Shown here piece by piece: positions 53,717 through 61,516 of a stretch of 64,000 bases of DNA (its first letter is position 1; every line of letters begins with the position of its first letter). Location: assembly GCA_913776245.1 (NCBI GenBank), contig CAJYLO010000029.1, positions 1 through 64,000 on the forward strand, read 5' to 3'. This DNA comes from an uncultured Chryseobacterium sp. (GTDB lineage Bacteria; Bacteroidota; Bacteroidia; Flavobacteriales; Weeksellaceae). The notes under the pieces were generated by a model that saw nothing but the letters and a program-made list of their open reading frames with translations, did no database searches and was not told where the DNA came from. Position numbers and translations under genes: made by a program.

Positions 53717-54253
53717 TTCAGTGTGATAGTGTTTGTATTAGCTTGCAGATAATGGAAAAAGTATGGACGAAGTGCCTGAAGGAGACTTCCGATGAGCAGT
53801 CAAATCAACATTATTATTCTCATAACTATTTGTTTTTGAAGGTTTCAAATTCAAATATAGTTATTTAAAGAAGCCGAATAGGAAAAAAGTGAATCATAGC
53901 GTACGAAATTACCCATCGTCAATTTTTTGCTCAATTAACTATTTTTAGAAGTGCAGTCAAAAATGAAGGAAAGGTCCAGTTTCAACCAAACGAGGCTATT
54001 ACATTTTCAATGCAGTGAAATTACAGAAAGAAAACGCAATTGAAAAGTAGTTGATAATTTTTCTTTCGCTTTTTCTATGACTGCATTCTGAGTGTATTTG
54101 TTGAGTGCTTAATAAGGTCAGTTTCGTGTATGGACAATGTTCTATAGCTGGCTTTAACGGGAAGTACCAAGTTTAAAACTAAACATCGAGTTTAATGTCG
54201 AAGACATTCGGCCTCACTAACGCCCAGCCTCTGTTCGTAAAATACTATTTCCG
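53717..54253. other. Intergenic region with a distant inverted repeat
   Basis: About 540 bp without a credible gene. AGAAGTGCAGTCA (53947-53959) is an imperfect inverted match to TGACTGCATTCT (54078-54089), about 120 bp away. This could be the stem of a large hairpin or a decayed insertion. No family remnant was identified. Confidence 0.4.
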
Positions 54254-55267
54254 TCAGTTAAACCGCTTTCCATTTTCACGCAAATACATCATCGCTTCTG
54301 TTAAGGCCTGCAATGGCATTTTAGGAGTAAAGCCTAATTCTGTCCTTGCTTTTGAGATATCAAAGTCTTGCTGCAATCCTGAAAACATCGCAATGTCTTT
54401 GGTTGTTAGCAGCGGTTCTTTTCTGGTTATTTTACTTCCGGTTTCCATCAGCCACGCAACCATAAAAAGAATCGGTTTGGGAACAGCTACCGGTAATTTA
54501 ATGTTCAGTTCTGGGAAAAGCTGCTGTGCAATTTTCGTGGTTTCTTTTATCGACATACATTTTTCGTTTGACAGAATGTAACGTTCTCCGTTTCTCCCCC
54601 TGGTGGCAGCCAGGTAACAGCCTTCGGCAACGTCTTTTACGTCAATCCAATTGAGTGTAATATTGGTTTCTACAGGAATTTGTTTTTTCAGAATAAGGTT
54701 AATGATGTTGTAGGATACATTCAGCGGGGCAAAGGCTTCGCTGCCAATCATTGCTGAAGGCAGCACGGCAACCAATTCAATTTGGTGCTTTTTTGCCAGC
54801 TCAAAAGCCAGTTTCTCGCCGTCGTTTTTGGAGTTGTAATACATATCCCTGCGGTCTGGATTGTAGCCGTTGTTTTCTTTTGCCGGAAGTTTGGAATAAT
54901 CCAATGCAGCAATGGAGCTCACATACACAATTCGCTTTACACCTGCTTCTGCTGCAGCTTCTATCATGTTTTTTGTTCCCGCCAGATTGACGTCATAGAT
55001 TTCTTTTTCCGGGTCTTTTGCCCACAGTTTGAAAGCAGCCCCAACGGCGTAAAACGTTTCTACGCCCTGCAATGCATTTATGAGCGATTGTTTGTCTGTG
55101 ATGTCGGCTTGCACGACCTCACAATTCAGCCCTGTAAAAGGTTCTTTGTTTTTGATATTACGAACTGAGGCTCTGACAGGAACTCCCTTTTCAATCAGTA
55201 ACCGCACCAAGTTGGTGCCCAAATGTCCGTTTGCCCCGGTAACCAATGCCAAATTTTTCTGTGCCAT
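54254..55267 (-). CDS. NAD(P)-dependent epimerase/dehydratase (extended SDR)
   Basis: A 337-residue enzyme of the dihydroflavonol-reductase-like extended SDR group. The Rossmann motif TGANGHLGTNLVRLL is at the start, followed by GVETFYAVGAAFKLW and VKRIVYVSSIAALDYSK. The catalytic pair is in YYNSKNDGEK (Y-x3-K). LNWIDVKDVAEGCYLAATRG and GLQQDFDISKARTELGFTPK complete the C-terminal substrate part. Substrate is not clear. Similar proteins act on sterols, aldehydes or sugars. The Crp/Fnr gene lies 64 bp upstream and may control it. Confidence 0.88.
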   Translation of the reverse strand: MAQKNLALVTGANGHLGTNLVRLLIEKGVPVRASVRNIKNKEPFTGLNCEVVQADITDKQSLINALQGVETFYAVGAAFKLWAKDPEKEIYDVNLAGTKNMIEAAAEAGVKRIVYVSSIAALDYSKLPAKENNGYNPDRRDMYYNSKNDGEKLAFELAKKHQIELVAVLPSAMIGSEAFAPLNVSYNIINLILKKQIPVETNITLNWIDVKDVAEGCYLAATRGRNGERYILSNEKCMSIKETTKIAQQLFPELNIKLPVAVPKPILFMVAWLMETGSKITRKEPLLTTKDIAMFSGLQQDFDISKARTELGFTPKMPLQALTEAMMYLRENGKRFN

Positions 55268-55331
55268 AATTTTACACTATTTAATTATGTACAAAGTTCA
55301 GCATTGATTTTTCAAACACGCTTCGCAAATG

Positions 55332-55901
55332 TCACTTAATGATTTCCTTTCGTATTCTGCTCAAACTCTTCGGGTTCATCCCCAGAAAAGAGGCGATATA
55401 TTGTAGCGGTACATTTTGCAGAATATCGGAATAACCTTTCATTAATTTCCGGTATCGGTCTTCCGCACTTAGCGTTGCCAGTTCTTTTGAGCGATTTTCG
55501 TTGTAAGCAAGCGATTGCTGAAAAACCGAAATGCTGAAATCTTTGAACACGGTGCTTTGATGCGTTAATATATCCAGATTGTCTTTTGTGATTCTCAGTA
55601 ACTCACAAGCTGTAACGCACTCCAGGTTTTCATTGGATTTGGTCTGGTTGATGAAGTTGAAATACGAAGTGATAAATCCGGGCGGACAGTTGATATGGGT
55701 GGTAACTTCATCGCCGTTTTCGTTGTAATAAAACAACCGTACATAGCCCGAAACCACAAAATAAAGATACTTTGGGATTTTGCCTTCTTCCTCAATCACT
55801 TGGTTTTTAGGGAAAAGTACAGGATCAAAATATTGTTCGCACAGCAATTTGTCGGCTGGCGTTATATTTTTAGAGATGAGTTCAATTAGCTTTTCGTGCA
55901 T
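55332..55901 (-). CDS. Crp/Fnr-family transcriptional regulator
   Basis: A 189-residue regulator. The cyclic-nucleotide-binding-type beta roll is at about 20-115 (FPKNQVIEEEGKIPKYLYFV, GYVRLFYYNENGDEVTTHIN). The C-terminal winged HTH is LQYIASFLGMNPKSLSRIRK. No Cys cluster for an Fe-S centre was seen. Members of this group often sit next to a single oxidoreductase. Here that is the SDR gene. Confidence 0.88.
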   Translation of the reverse strand: MHEKLIELISKNITPADKLLCEQYFDPVLFPKNQVIEEEGKIPKYLYFVVSGYVRLFYYNENGDEVTTHINCPPGFITSYFNFINQTKSNENLECVTACELLRITKDNLDILTHQSTVFKDFSISVFQQSLAYNENRSKELATLSAEDRYRKLMKGYSDILQNVPLQYIASFLGMNPKSLSRIRKEIIK

Positions 55902-55947
55902 TTTACAAAGTTAGAAAATGATTTGTCTCATAACTTAGAGTATCATA

Positions 55948-56580
55948 CTAAAGTTTTCGCCCCACAAACCTGATTACAGAACCTGTACCATTATGATAAA
56001 GCCCTTCACTTAGCACTATTTCTTTTTCTTCGAGCAGGAGTATTTCATAATTAGAGAAGTCTTCTTTGAGTTCTTCTGTTGAAAACAGCATACTTTCAGG
56101 CATAGCTCCGCCAATTTTAGGATTAGCCTTTACCAAAGGTAGATTTTTTTTTCCGAAAGCTTCAAAAATGATAATGCCGCCACGCTTCAAATAAGTATTC
56201 AGCTTTCTGTGCAGTGCCGCTTTTTTTTCGGATAAAAAATGGGCATAAATCAATCCAATAACATCAAAGCTCTCTTTTTCAAAATCCAGCTGCTCTAAAT
56301 CGCCAATTAAATAATGGAAGGACAAATTGTATTCGTCAGATAACTTATCCGCTTTTTCTTTCCCTTTTTCACTCAGGTCAAATGCGGTCACCTTCCACCC
56401 CTTAGAAGCGGCATAAACGGCATTTCTGCCTTCACCCTCAGCGGGCAAAAGAATATTCCCTGAAGGTAACGGGTCAAGACGTTCTTTAAAAAACTGATTG
56501 GGTAATTTGCCGTAGGCAAACTCAGGGCTTCCATAACGTGTATCCCAGAGTTTTTTGTACTTTTCGCTTTCTGAATTCAT
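55948..56580 (-). CDS. Class I SAM-dependent methyltransferase
   Basis: A 210-residue enzyme with YGSPEFAYGKLPNQFFKERL at the start, SAM motif I LLPAEGEGRNAVYAASKGW, motif II VTAFDLSEKGKEKADKLSDE, and DVIGLIYAHFLSEKKAALHR. The C-terminal half has LKRGGIIIFEAFGKKNLPLV. It is of the TehB/tellurite-thiopurine-like group. It lies 5 bp downstream of the MFS stop, so it belongs to one operon with the transporter. Confidence 0.88.
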   Translation of the reverse strand: MNSESEKYKKLWDTRYGSPEFAYGKLPNQFFKERLDPLPSGNILLPAEGEGRNAVYAASKGWKVTAFDLSEKGKEKADKLSDEYNLSFHYLIGDLEQLDFEKESFDVIGLIYAHFLSEKKAALHRKLNTYLKRGGIIIFEAFGKKNLPLVKANPKIGGAMPESMLFSTEELKEDFSNYEILLLEEKEIVLSEGLYHNGTGSVIRFVGRKL

Positions 56581-56585
56581 AAATG

Positions 56586-58013
56586 TTATCCTTTTTTATT
56601 ATTAATCTGATAATTATTTTTTAGTCGAGCATCATCACATTGATACTTGGTGTTTTTGGAAAAAGTTGTTATAAGCACGGGCAGGACGAACAGAGAAGCA
56701 ACAAGAAAAACAACCTTCAGTGCAAAAAACATTGTATCCGGTATGTTTGTAACTCCGGGAGCATTTTTTGACGATATCGAAAATAACGCTCCCATCAGCG
56801 ATGCTCCCGTAACCAGACCTGTGTTGCGGGACAAATTCAAAATACCTGAAACCACGCCGCCTTGCTTTTCTCCTGCGGCAGACATCACCGAAGTATTATT
56901 GGCCGCCTGGAACAACTGATATCCCGGCGTGAGCAACACGATACCTGAAATATAACCTGTCCATCCCCAGATTTGCGGCAGCAAGGCCAGGCAAAGAGTA
57001 CCTGTAAGAAGCAAGAACAGGCTTATTTTTGTTATCAGCTCCGTGCCTGCTTTATCTACAATTTTGCCCGAAGGAATACCTGTGAGGATAGAAACCAAAG
57101 GCCCGACAGACATTGACCAGCCGACTTCTGTTTCGCTCAAGCCAAGTCCCGATGTGAGAAAAAACGGACCGACAATCAGTGTAGCCATCATTACATTGGA
57201 AACAACGAAATTCTTTAGCAACGAACCCACAAGCGGTTTATTCTTTAGTATACCTGTATCTATCAGAGGAGGCATCCTAAGTCGCTGAACCGAAAAAAAA
57301 CTCCAGCCTGAAAAAGCTGAAAACAAAAGCAAAGCAAGTGTATATATACTGAAATGGTCTTTGCCAATGGTCATTGCAAGTGCATAAGTCCCTATAGATA
57401 ACGATAGTAAAATTACATCCGTAAAATATATTTTTTGCCCTGTTTTGGATATGCTTTTTTCTTTTTTGATAAAAAGCAATCCCAATAGAAATGCAATGCC
57501 ACCTAAGAATGCAAGAACAAGAAAAATTGATGGCCATCCGAAATTGGACAGCAACAATCCCCCGACCGAAGGCCCCATTGCCGTACCAATAGCTGACATT
57601 GTTCCTAAAAGCCCCATTGCCGTACCTATCTTTTCCTTTTCTGTATTGTTTTTAACTATCGCCATACCCACTGTCGACAAAACAGCTGCTCCCATTCCCT
57701 GAAATAACCGCAGTACAATCATCAGCAAGATAGTGGGAACAAATGCCGATAACAATGAGGAAAGTGTAAACACTGCAATTCCGAAAAGCAAAGATTCTCT
57801 ATAGCCGTACTCGTCTGCCAGTTTACCGGCAATGGCAACGGACACCGTAATGGCAAGCAGGTAAGCAATCACAACCCATTGTACAAATCGGAAGCTGGCT
57901 GAAAAAAAGGTTTTCAATGAAGGGAGTGATATATTTACAATACTTGTTCCCAGAGAAGCTAATAAAATACATAGTGCGATGGCCGTGAGCAGTCCTTTTT
58001 CTGTATTTCTCAT
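56586..58013 (-). CDS. MFS drug-efflux transporter (14-TMS, EmrB/QacA type)
   Basis: The start at 58013 (ATG AGA AAT) is preferred over an in-frame TTG at 58031 that would overlap the previous stop. The protein has about 14 membrane helices. It carries motif A GKLADEYGYRESLLFG, motif C-like MGLLGTMSAIGTAMGPSVGGL and VLRLFQGMGAAVLSTVGMAI, all hallmarks of the DHA2 drug:proton antiporter family. It is inferred to export a toxic compound. The upstream DUF2938 and AraC genes and the downstream methyltransferase form the likely operon. Confidence 0.9.
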   Translation of the reverse strand: MRNTEKGLLTAIALCILLASLGTSIVNISLPSLKTFFSASFRFVQWVVIAYLLAITVSVAIAGKLADEYGYRESLLFGIAVFTLSSLLSAFVPTILLMIVLRLFQGMGAAVLSTVGMAIVKNNTEKEKIGTAMGLLGTMSAIGTAMGPSVGGLLLSNFGWPSIFLVLAFLGGIAFLLGLLFIKKEKSISKTGQKIYFTDVILLSLSIGTYALAMTIGKDHFSIYTLALLLFSAFSGWSFFSVQRLRMPPLIDTGILKNKPLVGSLLKNFVVSNVMMATLIVGPFFLTSGLGLSETEVGWSMSVGPLVSILTGIPSGKIVDKAGTELITKISLFLLLTGTLCLALLPQIWGWTGYISGIVLLTPGYQLFQAANNTSVMSAAGEKQGGVVSGILNLSRNTGLVTGASLMGALFSISSKNAPGVTNIPDTMFFALKVVFLVASLFVLPVLITTFSKNTKYQCDDARLKNNYQINNKKG

Positions 58014-58027
58014 ATTCGGTATTTTTT

Positions 58028-58504
58028 TCAATTATTCACAAGTTTTGGGTTAGCCATCATTCTTGAAGCCGTATATAAACCGATGCTGTATACGATATGA
58101 AAGAGAGCTACTTTCAGGAGAATAACCGGCTGATCGGGAAAGTTTGAAAATGCCACACCAAAGTTTAATATTGGCTGGATGATAAAAATGCCCAATACAA
58201 AAGTTATAACGCCTATTATCAATGCTTTGGTAATGGTGGGGCGGTTCAGCCACTTTTTTCCATAGAGCAGAAGTGGCAAAAAGGAAAAGGATATGCCGAG
58301 GCAGTAATGAGCTGTCCAGCCAATCAACAATTCATTTCCTATCAATCGGTTTTGTAATGATGTTCCCATATGGGATATAACCCATTGGCCTACCAACAAA
58401 AGACCGTGGGAATGGACCCCGAATATTTTCAGGATAAATGTCCAGACATCTGTTGCCAATGTGCCTGCGAGGCCTGTCAGGATTACTTTTAATATCACTT
58501 TCAT
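58028..58504 (-). CDS. DUF2938-family membrane protein
   Basis: A 158-residue protein with four membrane helices. It begins VILKVILTGLAGTLATDVWT and has LLVGQWVISHMGT, IGWTAHYCLGISFSFLPLLL and IIQPILNFGVAFSNFP, matching the DUF2938 pattern. The function is unknown. It lies directly upstream of the MFS gene (14 bp) and is probably co-expressed under the AraC regulator. Confidence 0.82.
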   Translation of the reverse strand: MKVILKVILTGLAGTLATDVWTFILKIFGVHSHGLLLVGQWVISHMGTSLQNRLIGNELLIGWTAHYCLGISFSFLPLLLYGKKWLNRPTITKALIIGVITFVLGIFIIQPILNFGVAFSNFPDQPVILLKVALFHIVYSIGLYTASRMMANPKLVNN

Positions 58505-58582
58505 ACGCTTTACTTATTGATAGAGCAAAGGTATCAATGGATATTGCGAGACCGATAGGACAAAAATGAGCTTGTATAGGAC

Positions 58583-59446
58583 TTATTTGAAATGATTTCT
58601 GAAAGCTTCAGGGGAATAGCCCATGTGTTTTTTAAAGAAACGGATAAAGTAAGACACATCTTCGTAACCAAGATACCAGGAGATTTGATTTATCTGATTG
58701 GTCGTTGCCAGCAGATAACGTTTTGCCTCCAGCAGTATATAATCGTTAATGATTTCTGAGCTTGATTTACCTAAAATGGTTTTTGTAATGCTATTTAATT
58801 GGTAGACAGTCAGGTTCATTTTTTCTGCATACCATCTCACTTGTTTGTGGTTGGAAATATGCTCGGCTATCAGTTCCCGAAATACTTCCAAACGTTCTAA
58901 TCGATAAGATGTTTCTTCATCTGGAATATCTACCGAAGAATAACCTTGTCGATATAACTCGACAAAGAACAGCTGAAGATTTGTTCGTATGGCATATCTA
59001 TGCTTGAATTCCTTTCTTGAAGCTTCCTGAAAGATTGTTTTTATAAAAAACACTATTCTTTCAAAGGTGTCAGATTTGGACAAATAGTAGTTTTTTCGGC
59101 TGATTTTTTTTAGTATTTGTTTGGTTTCAGTATCATAATTCAAACAAAATTCATCCGTAAACTGTAGCAGATAACCTTTGCAATCTGATTGTAGCTTTAA
59201 CTCGTGGACTTGACCGGGACGCATTATGTGAACGCTTTGGCTGTCCACAGGACAAGGTGTAAAATCAATGATATGGTCGCCTGTACCGTTTTCGATAACT
59301 AGTATAAAATAGAAGCTATGCCGGTGAAGTTCCTGCAACATATCCTTTCCGGACAGCAAGTCACTTAAACTCCAAATAATAAATTCCCCTGAAGTGTCAG
59401 GTTCTTTAATACTGGATTTAATATGTCTTACTGGGATTGACTGCAT
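58583..59446 (-). CDS. AraC-family transcriptional regulator
   Basis: A 287-residue regulator. The N-terminal cupin region includes LQELHRHSFYFILVIENGTG and VHIMRPGQVHELKLQSDCKG. The C-terminal HTH pair is VYQLNSITKTILGKSSSEII, LLEAKRYLLATTNQINQISW, YLGYEDVSYFIRFFKKHMGY. It is 78 bp upstream of the DUF2938-MFS-methyltransferase set, which it most likely controls in response to a small ligand. Confidence 0.9.
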   Translation of the reverse strand: MQSIPVRHIKSSIKEPDTSGEFIIWSLSDLLSGKDMLQELHRHSFYFILVIENGTGDHIIDFTPCPVDSQSVHIMRPGQVHELKLQSDCKGYLLQFTDEFCLNYDTETKQILKKISRKNYYLSKSDTFERIVFFIKTIFQEASRKEFKHRYAIRTNLQLFFVELYRQGYSSVDIPDEETSYRLERLEVFRELIAEHISNHKQVRWYAEKMNLTVYQLNSITKTILGKSSSEIINDYILLEAKRYLLATTNQINQISWYLGYEDVSYFIRFFKKHMGYSPEAFRNHFK

Positions 59447-59541
59447 GATAATCTGGATATGCCTCCTGTAAAATTAGTGAATAAATTGTTTCGTTGTTTT
59501 ATCCAACTTAAGGGTAAGTCTGAGTGATACATATTTTTAAC

Positions 59542-59790
59542 TTATTTGTTGTTCAATTTTTCGGCAAAAGCAATAATGTGCCCGTCAATATCTGAAAAAT
59601 AACAAGCTTTGTCGCCTCAATCTCGATCTTTAATTTCAATTATTAATTTCGCTCCAATTTCATTTCGTTTTCAAATTCGAGTTCGATGTCGTCAACGTAA
59701 AAGTAAAGTTCACATCTTGGTATTCCCTTTCCTTGGTCTGGATGTGGAGTTCTGTCCGAAAATATTTTTGCAATTCCTTTATTTGATTGA
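59542..59790 (-). pseudogene. Decayed VOC/glyoxalase-family gene
   Basis: On the minus strand one frame reads TPHPDQGKGIPRCELYFYVD and DIELEFENEMK, then the same protein continues in another frame as GAKLIIEIKDRD, stop, GDKACYFSDIDGHIIAFAEK and LNNK, stop at 59542. The order and spacing match the C-terminal two-thirds of a VOC protein (D-x-DGH-x-I-x-F). Both a frameshift (near 59680) and a TGA in place of the Trp codon of RDWGD interrupt it. The N-terminal part is missing. It is non-functional. Confidence 0.75.
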
Positions 59791-59792
59791 AA

Positions 59793-59885
59793 TCAAAAAA
59801 TCACATTAGCTCTTACCCGGCTCAAAGTTTCCCGACGCATTTTCAGATAAGAAGCAATCATATTTAAAAGCCGATCAAGGCACCC
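59793..59885 (-). pseudogene. Fragment of a Crp/Fnr-type HTH
   Basis: The minus strand encodes LLNMIASYLKMRRETLSRVR, ANVIF, stop at 59793. This matches the recognition region of Crp/Fnr regulators (compare the intact gene at 55332: IASFLGMNPKSLSRIR). No sensing domain precedes it. It is a short remnant next to the decayed VOC gene. Confidence 0.65.
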
Positions 59886-59924
59886 AAAATGAACTGATTA
59901 GTTTGGCAGATAAGATAATGATTC

Positions 59925-60482
59925 CTATAACGTGTGAATCAACCGGAAGGTAAGGTTTATCCTTGGTCCCATTTGTAATCTGGATTTAGCAATCCTGTGT
60001 TCCCAATGCTCCTGAAGATCTCCCTTCATAATAAGCAAAGAACCGTGAGGAAGCGGCAGACTGTATTTGCTTTGATGATGATCTTTTTTCCTGAAATCAA
60101 AATTTCTGGTTTGTCCGAGACTGATCGATGCGATAACAGGTCGTTTACCATAACGGCTCTCTTTATCCCTATGCCAAGCTACTGAATCATTATTGTCACG
60201 ATAAAGATTTAAAAGCACACCATTAAATTGGTAGCCGAATTCTTTCTCTATCCTTTCTTTTAGTGAAAACAGCTTAGGAGTCCAGTTATTGGCACATGAA
60301 GTATTGTTATCTGCTGGATCATAAGATCTCCTGTCATCTCCATACCAGGCTGTCAGACGAGGGGTGATCACCGTTTTGTCATACATTTTCTGGGTACGCT
60401 GTTCCCACGGTGCAGAATGAAGCAGTTTATCTTTTAAAAGGTCAGCTTCATCCCTATTTAAAAAATATTCCCTAAACTCCAA
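59925..60482 (-). CDS. alkB: AlkB-type Fe(II)/2-oxoglutarate dioxygenase, 5-prime end disrupted
   Basis: The catalytic domain is complete: H104-R-D106 in VAWHRDKE, H162 in EHWEHRI, R174 and R180 in GPRINLTFR, plus RLTAWYGDD. These enzymes reverse alkylation damage on DNA or RNA bases. The frame can only start at TTG 60482. A natural-looking N-terminus MTQLTLFDSEELYEFPK begins at ATG 60538 but is one base out of frame and stops early. A one-base deletion near 60490 would explain this. The gene is oriented as if expressed behind the S24 repressor gene. Confidence 0.82.
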   Translation of the reverse strand: MEFREYFLNRDEADLLKDKLLHSAPWEQRTQKMYDKTVITPRLTAWYGDDRRSYDPADNNTSCANNWTPKLFSLKERIEKEFGYQFNGVLLNLYRDNNDSVAWHRDKESRYGKRPVIASISLGQTRNFDFRKKDHHQSKYSLPLPHGSLLIMKGDLQEHWEHRIAKSRLQMGPRINLTFRLIHTL

Positions 60483-60540
60483 AAGATCTTCGGAAATTCA
60501 TATAATTCTTCGGAATCGAATAAAGTTAGTTGGGTCATAA

Positions 60541-60569
60541 TTTGTAATTCGTTTTTTATTTTATATTTG
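60541..60569 (+). promoter_or_regulatory. Consensus-type promoter, plus strand
   Basis: TTTG (60541-60544), 17 bp, then TATATTTG (60562-60569) match the Bacteroidota TTTG / TAnnTTTG promoter pattern exactly at both boxes. Transcription would begin near 60575. No plus-strand protein lies downstream, only a hairpin terminator. Confidence 0.6.
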
Positions 60570-60597
60570 CCACCTCTCTCAGTAGAGAGTTCATCAT
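60556..60597 (-). CDS. Possible 13-codon leader ORF before alkB
   Basis: On the minus strand ACACAAATG starts MMNSLLREVANIK, followed by TAA, 17 bp before the alkB-type ATG at 60538. The ACACAAATG context resembles the real start at 16308. No attenuation structure was recognised. Confidence 0.2.
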   Translation of the reverse strand: MMNSLLREVANIK

Positions 60598-60630
60598 TTG
60601 TGTTTTTACTTCCCTTCGGGGAAGTTTTTA
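60575..60630 (+). ncRNA. Candidate small RNA between alkB and the S24 repressor
   Basis: The region between the plus-strand promoter and the UUCG-loop terminator at 60608-60629 would give a transcript of about 55 nt. It has a weak first hairpin (CTCTC...GAGAG, about 60574-60589) and a single-stranded TCATCATTTGTGTTTT middle. It is antisense to the leader of alkB and to the 13-codon ORF. No known RNA family was recognised. Confidence 0.5.
60608..60629 (+). terminator. Intrinsic terminator with C(UUCG)G tetraloop
   Basis: ACTTCCC, loop TTCG, GGGAAGT, then a T run (625-629): a 7-bp stem closed by the extra-stable UUCG tetraloop. The T run is only on the plus strand, so it terminates plus-strand transcription, although no plus-strand gene lies upstream. 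It fits the end of the candidate small RNA. Confidence 0.8.
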
Positions 60631-60677
60631 GTTAATTAGGTCACTTCCCATTTCCGTTTAGTCCTAATAAAAAGTAA

Positions 60678-61454
60678 TCAATTCTTATCTCCAATTTTTT
60701 CTTTGATCTGTTTTATATCAGTTTTGATCTCTGCAATGAAACTTTGAATATTACGCTCTGCAAACTCATCAGGTGCATATTCTTTTGTATTGATACTACA
60801 GGCAAATTCCCAGATCTCTTTAATTTCCGGTAATGGAATTTTATAAGGCTCATAAAAACTATTATCAGCCTTAACCCAGATACCATCTGCTTCGTGAAAC
60901 TGAAACCTTTTGTAACTGATCCCATCATTGGAAGTAATGAAAACATACGTTCTGTCTGTTTTCAGATCAGAAAGATTTTCAACATATTTTCCTACGATAT
61001 ACGTTCCGTCCTTATAGGGAGGCATGGAATCTCCGTCAGCCGGAAATGCCCTGAACTTACCGCCTTTTAAAAACGGTAAAGATATGATATCAAGACCTTC
61101 TATGTATTCCGGATCACCATAACCTTTCAAGTAACCCATAGAAGCTTTCTGTGGAACGACCTCAATCTGGTCATTGCCATTATTGTCTACTCTGATAGGA
61201 AGAACAATCCTATTGTCCGGCAACTTGATGGTATCTTCCAAAGGATATTTTCTCACATCCAACGACAGCATCAGATCGATGCTGATATTAAAATATTTGG
61301 AGATGGTGAGAAGAACATCGAAGGGAGGTTCGGATCGGCCGTCTTCATATTTGGCATAACGGACCCTGCTTATTCCCAAATTGTCTGCAATACTTTGCTG
61401 GGATAAACTTTTTTTATGCCTTAGAAACCTGATATTATCTGAAAAAATTGACAT
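60678..61454 (-). CDS. XRE-HTH / S24 (LexA-like) repressor
   Basis: A 258-residue repressor starting at 61454 (MSIFSDNIRFLRHKK). The HTH is at about 6-62 (SLSQQSIADNLGISRVRYAK). The S24 peptidase-like domain has DGDSM with nucleophile S143 and the general-base Lys K182 in SYKRF. This is the layout of phage CI and LexA-like regulators that cleave themselves in response to DNA damage. An obvious Ala-Gly cleavage site was not seen. It is divergent from an error-prone polymerase operon, with two palindromic operators in between, so it is the likely SOS-type controller of that operon. Confidence 0.88.
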   Translation of the reverse strand: MSIFSDNIRFLRHKKSLSQQSIADNLGISRVRYAKYEDGRSEPPFDVLLTISKYFNISIDLMLSLDVRKYPLEDTIKLPDNRIVLPIRVDNNGNDQIEVVPQKASMGYLKGYGDPEYIEGLDIISLPFLKGGKFRAFPADGDSMPPYKDGTYIVGKYVENLSDLKTDRTYVFITSNDGISYKRFQFHEADGIWVKADNSFYEPYKIPLPEIKEIWEFACSINTKEYAPDEFAERNIQSFIAEIKTDIKQIKEKIGDKN

Positions 61455-61455
61455 T

Positions 61456-61470
61456 GGTACAAATTGTATC
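61456..61470. promoter_or_regulatory. Operator O1 for the S24 repressor
   Basis: GGTACAAATTGTATC, a near-palindrome of the same type as O2. On the minus strand a TATATTTG box (61480-61473) lies just upstream, so O1 covers the predicted transcription start of the repressor gene and suits autoregulation. Confidence 0.65.
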
Positions 61471-61488
61471 AGCAAATATAATAAAAAT

Positions 61489-61503
61489 GATACAAATAGT
61501 ATC
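61489..61503. promoter_or_regulatory. Operator O2 for the polymerase operon
   Basis: GATACAAATAGTATC, 13 of 15 bases identical to O1 and palindromic (GATAC/GTATC). It directly abuts a TAATTTTG -7 box (61504-61511) for the plus-strand polymerase gene, so a bound repressor would block that promoter. Confidence 0.68.
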
Positions 61504-61516
61504 TAATTTTGCCGAT

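Noticed and set aside
54200-54236. CACTAACGCCCAGCCTCTGT as a possible integron attC or att remnant
   Set aside because: No paired core site, no second copy and no integrase in the window.
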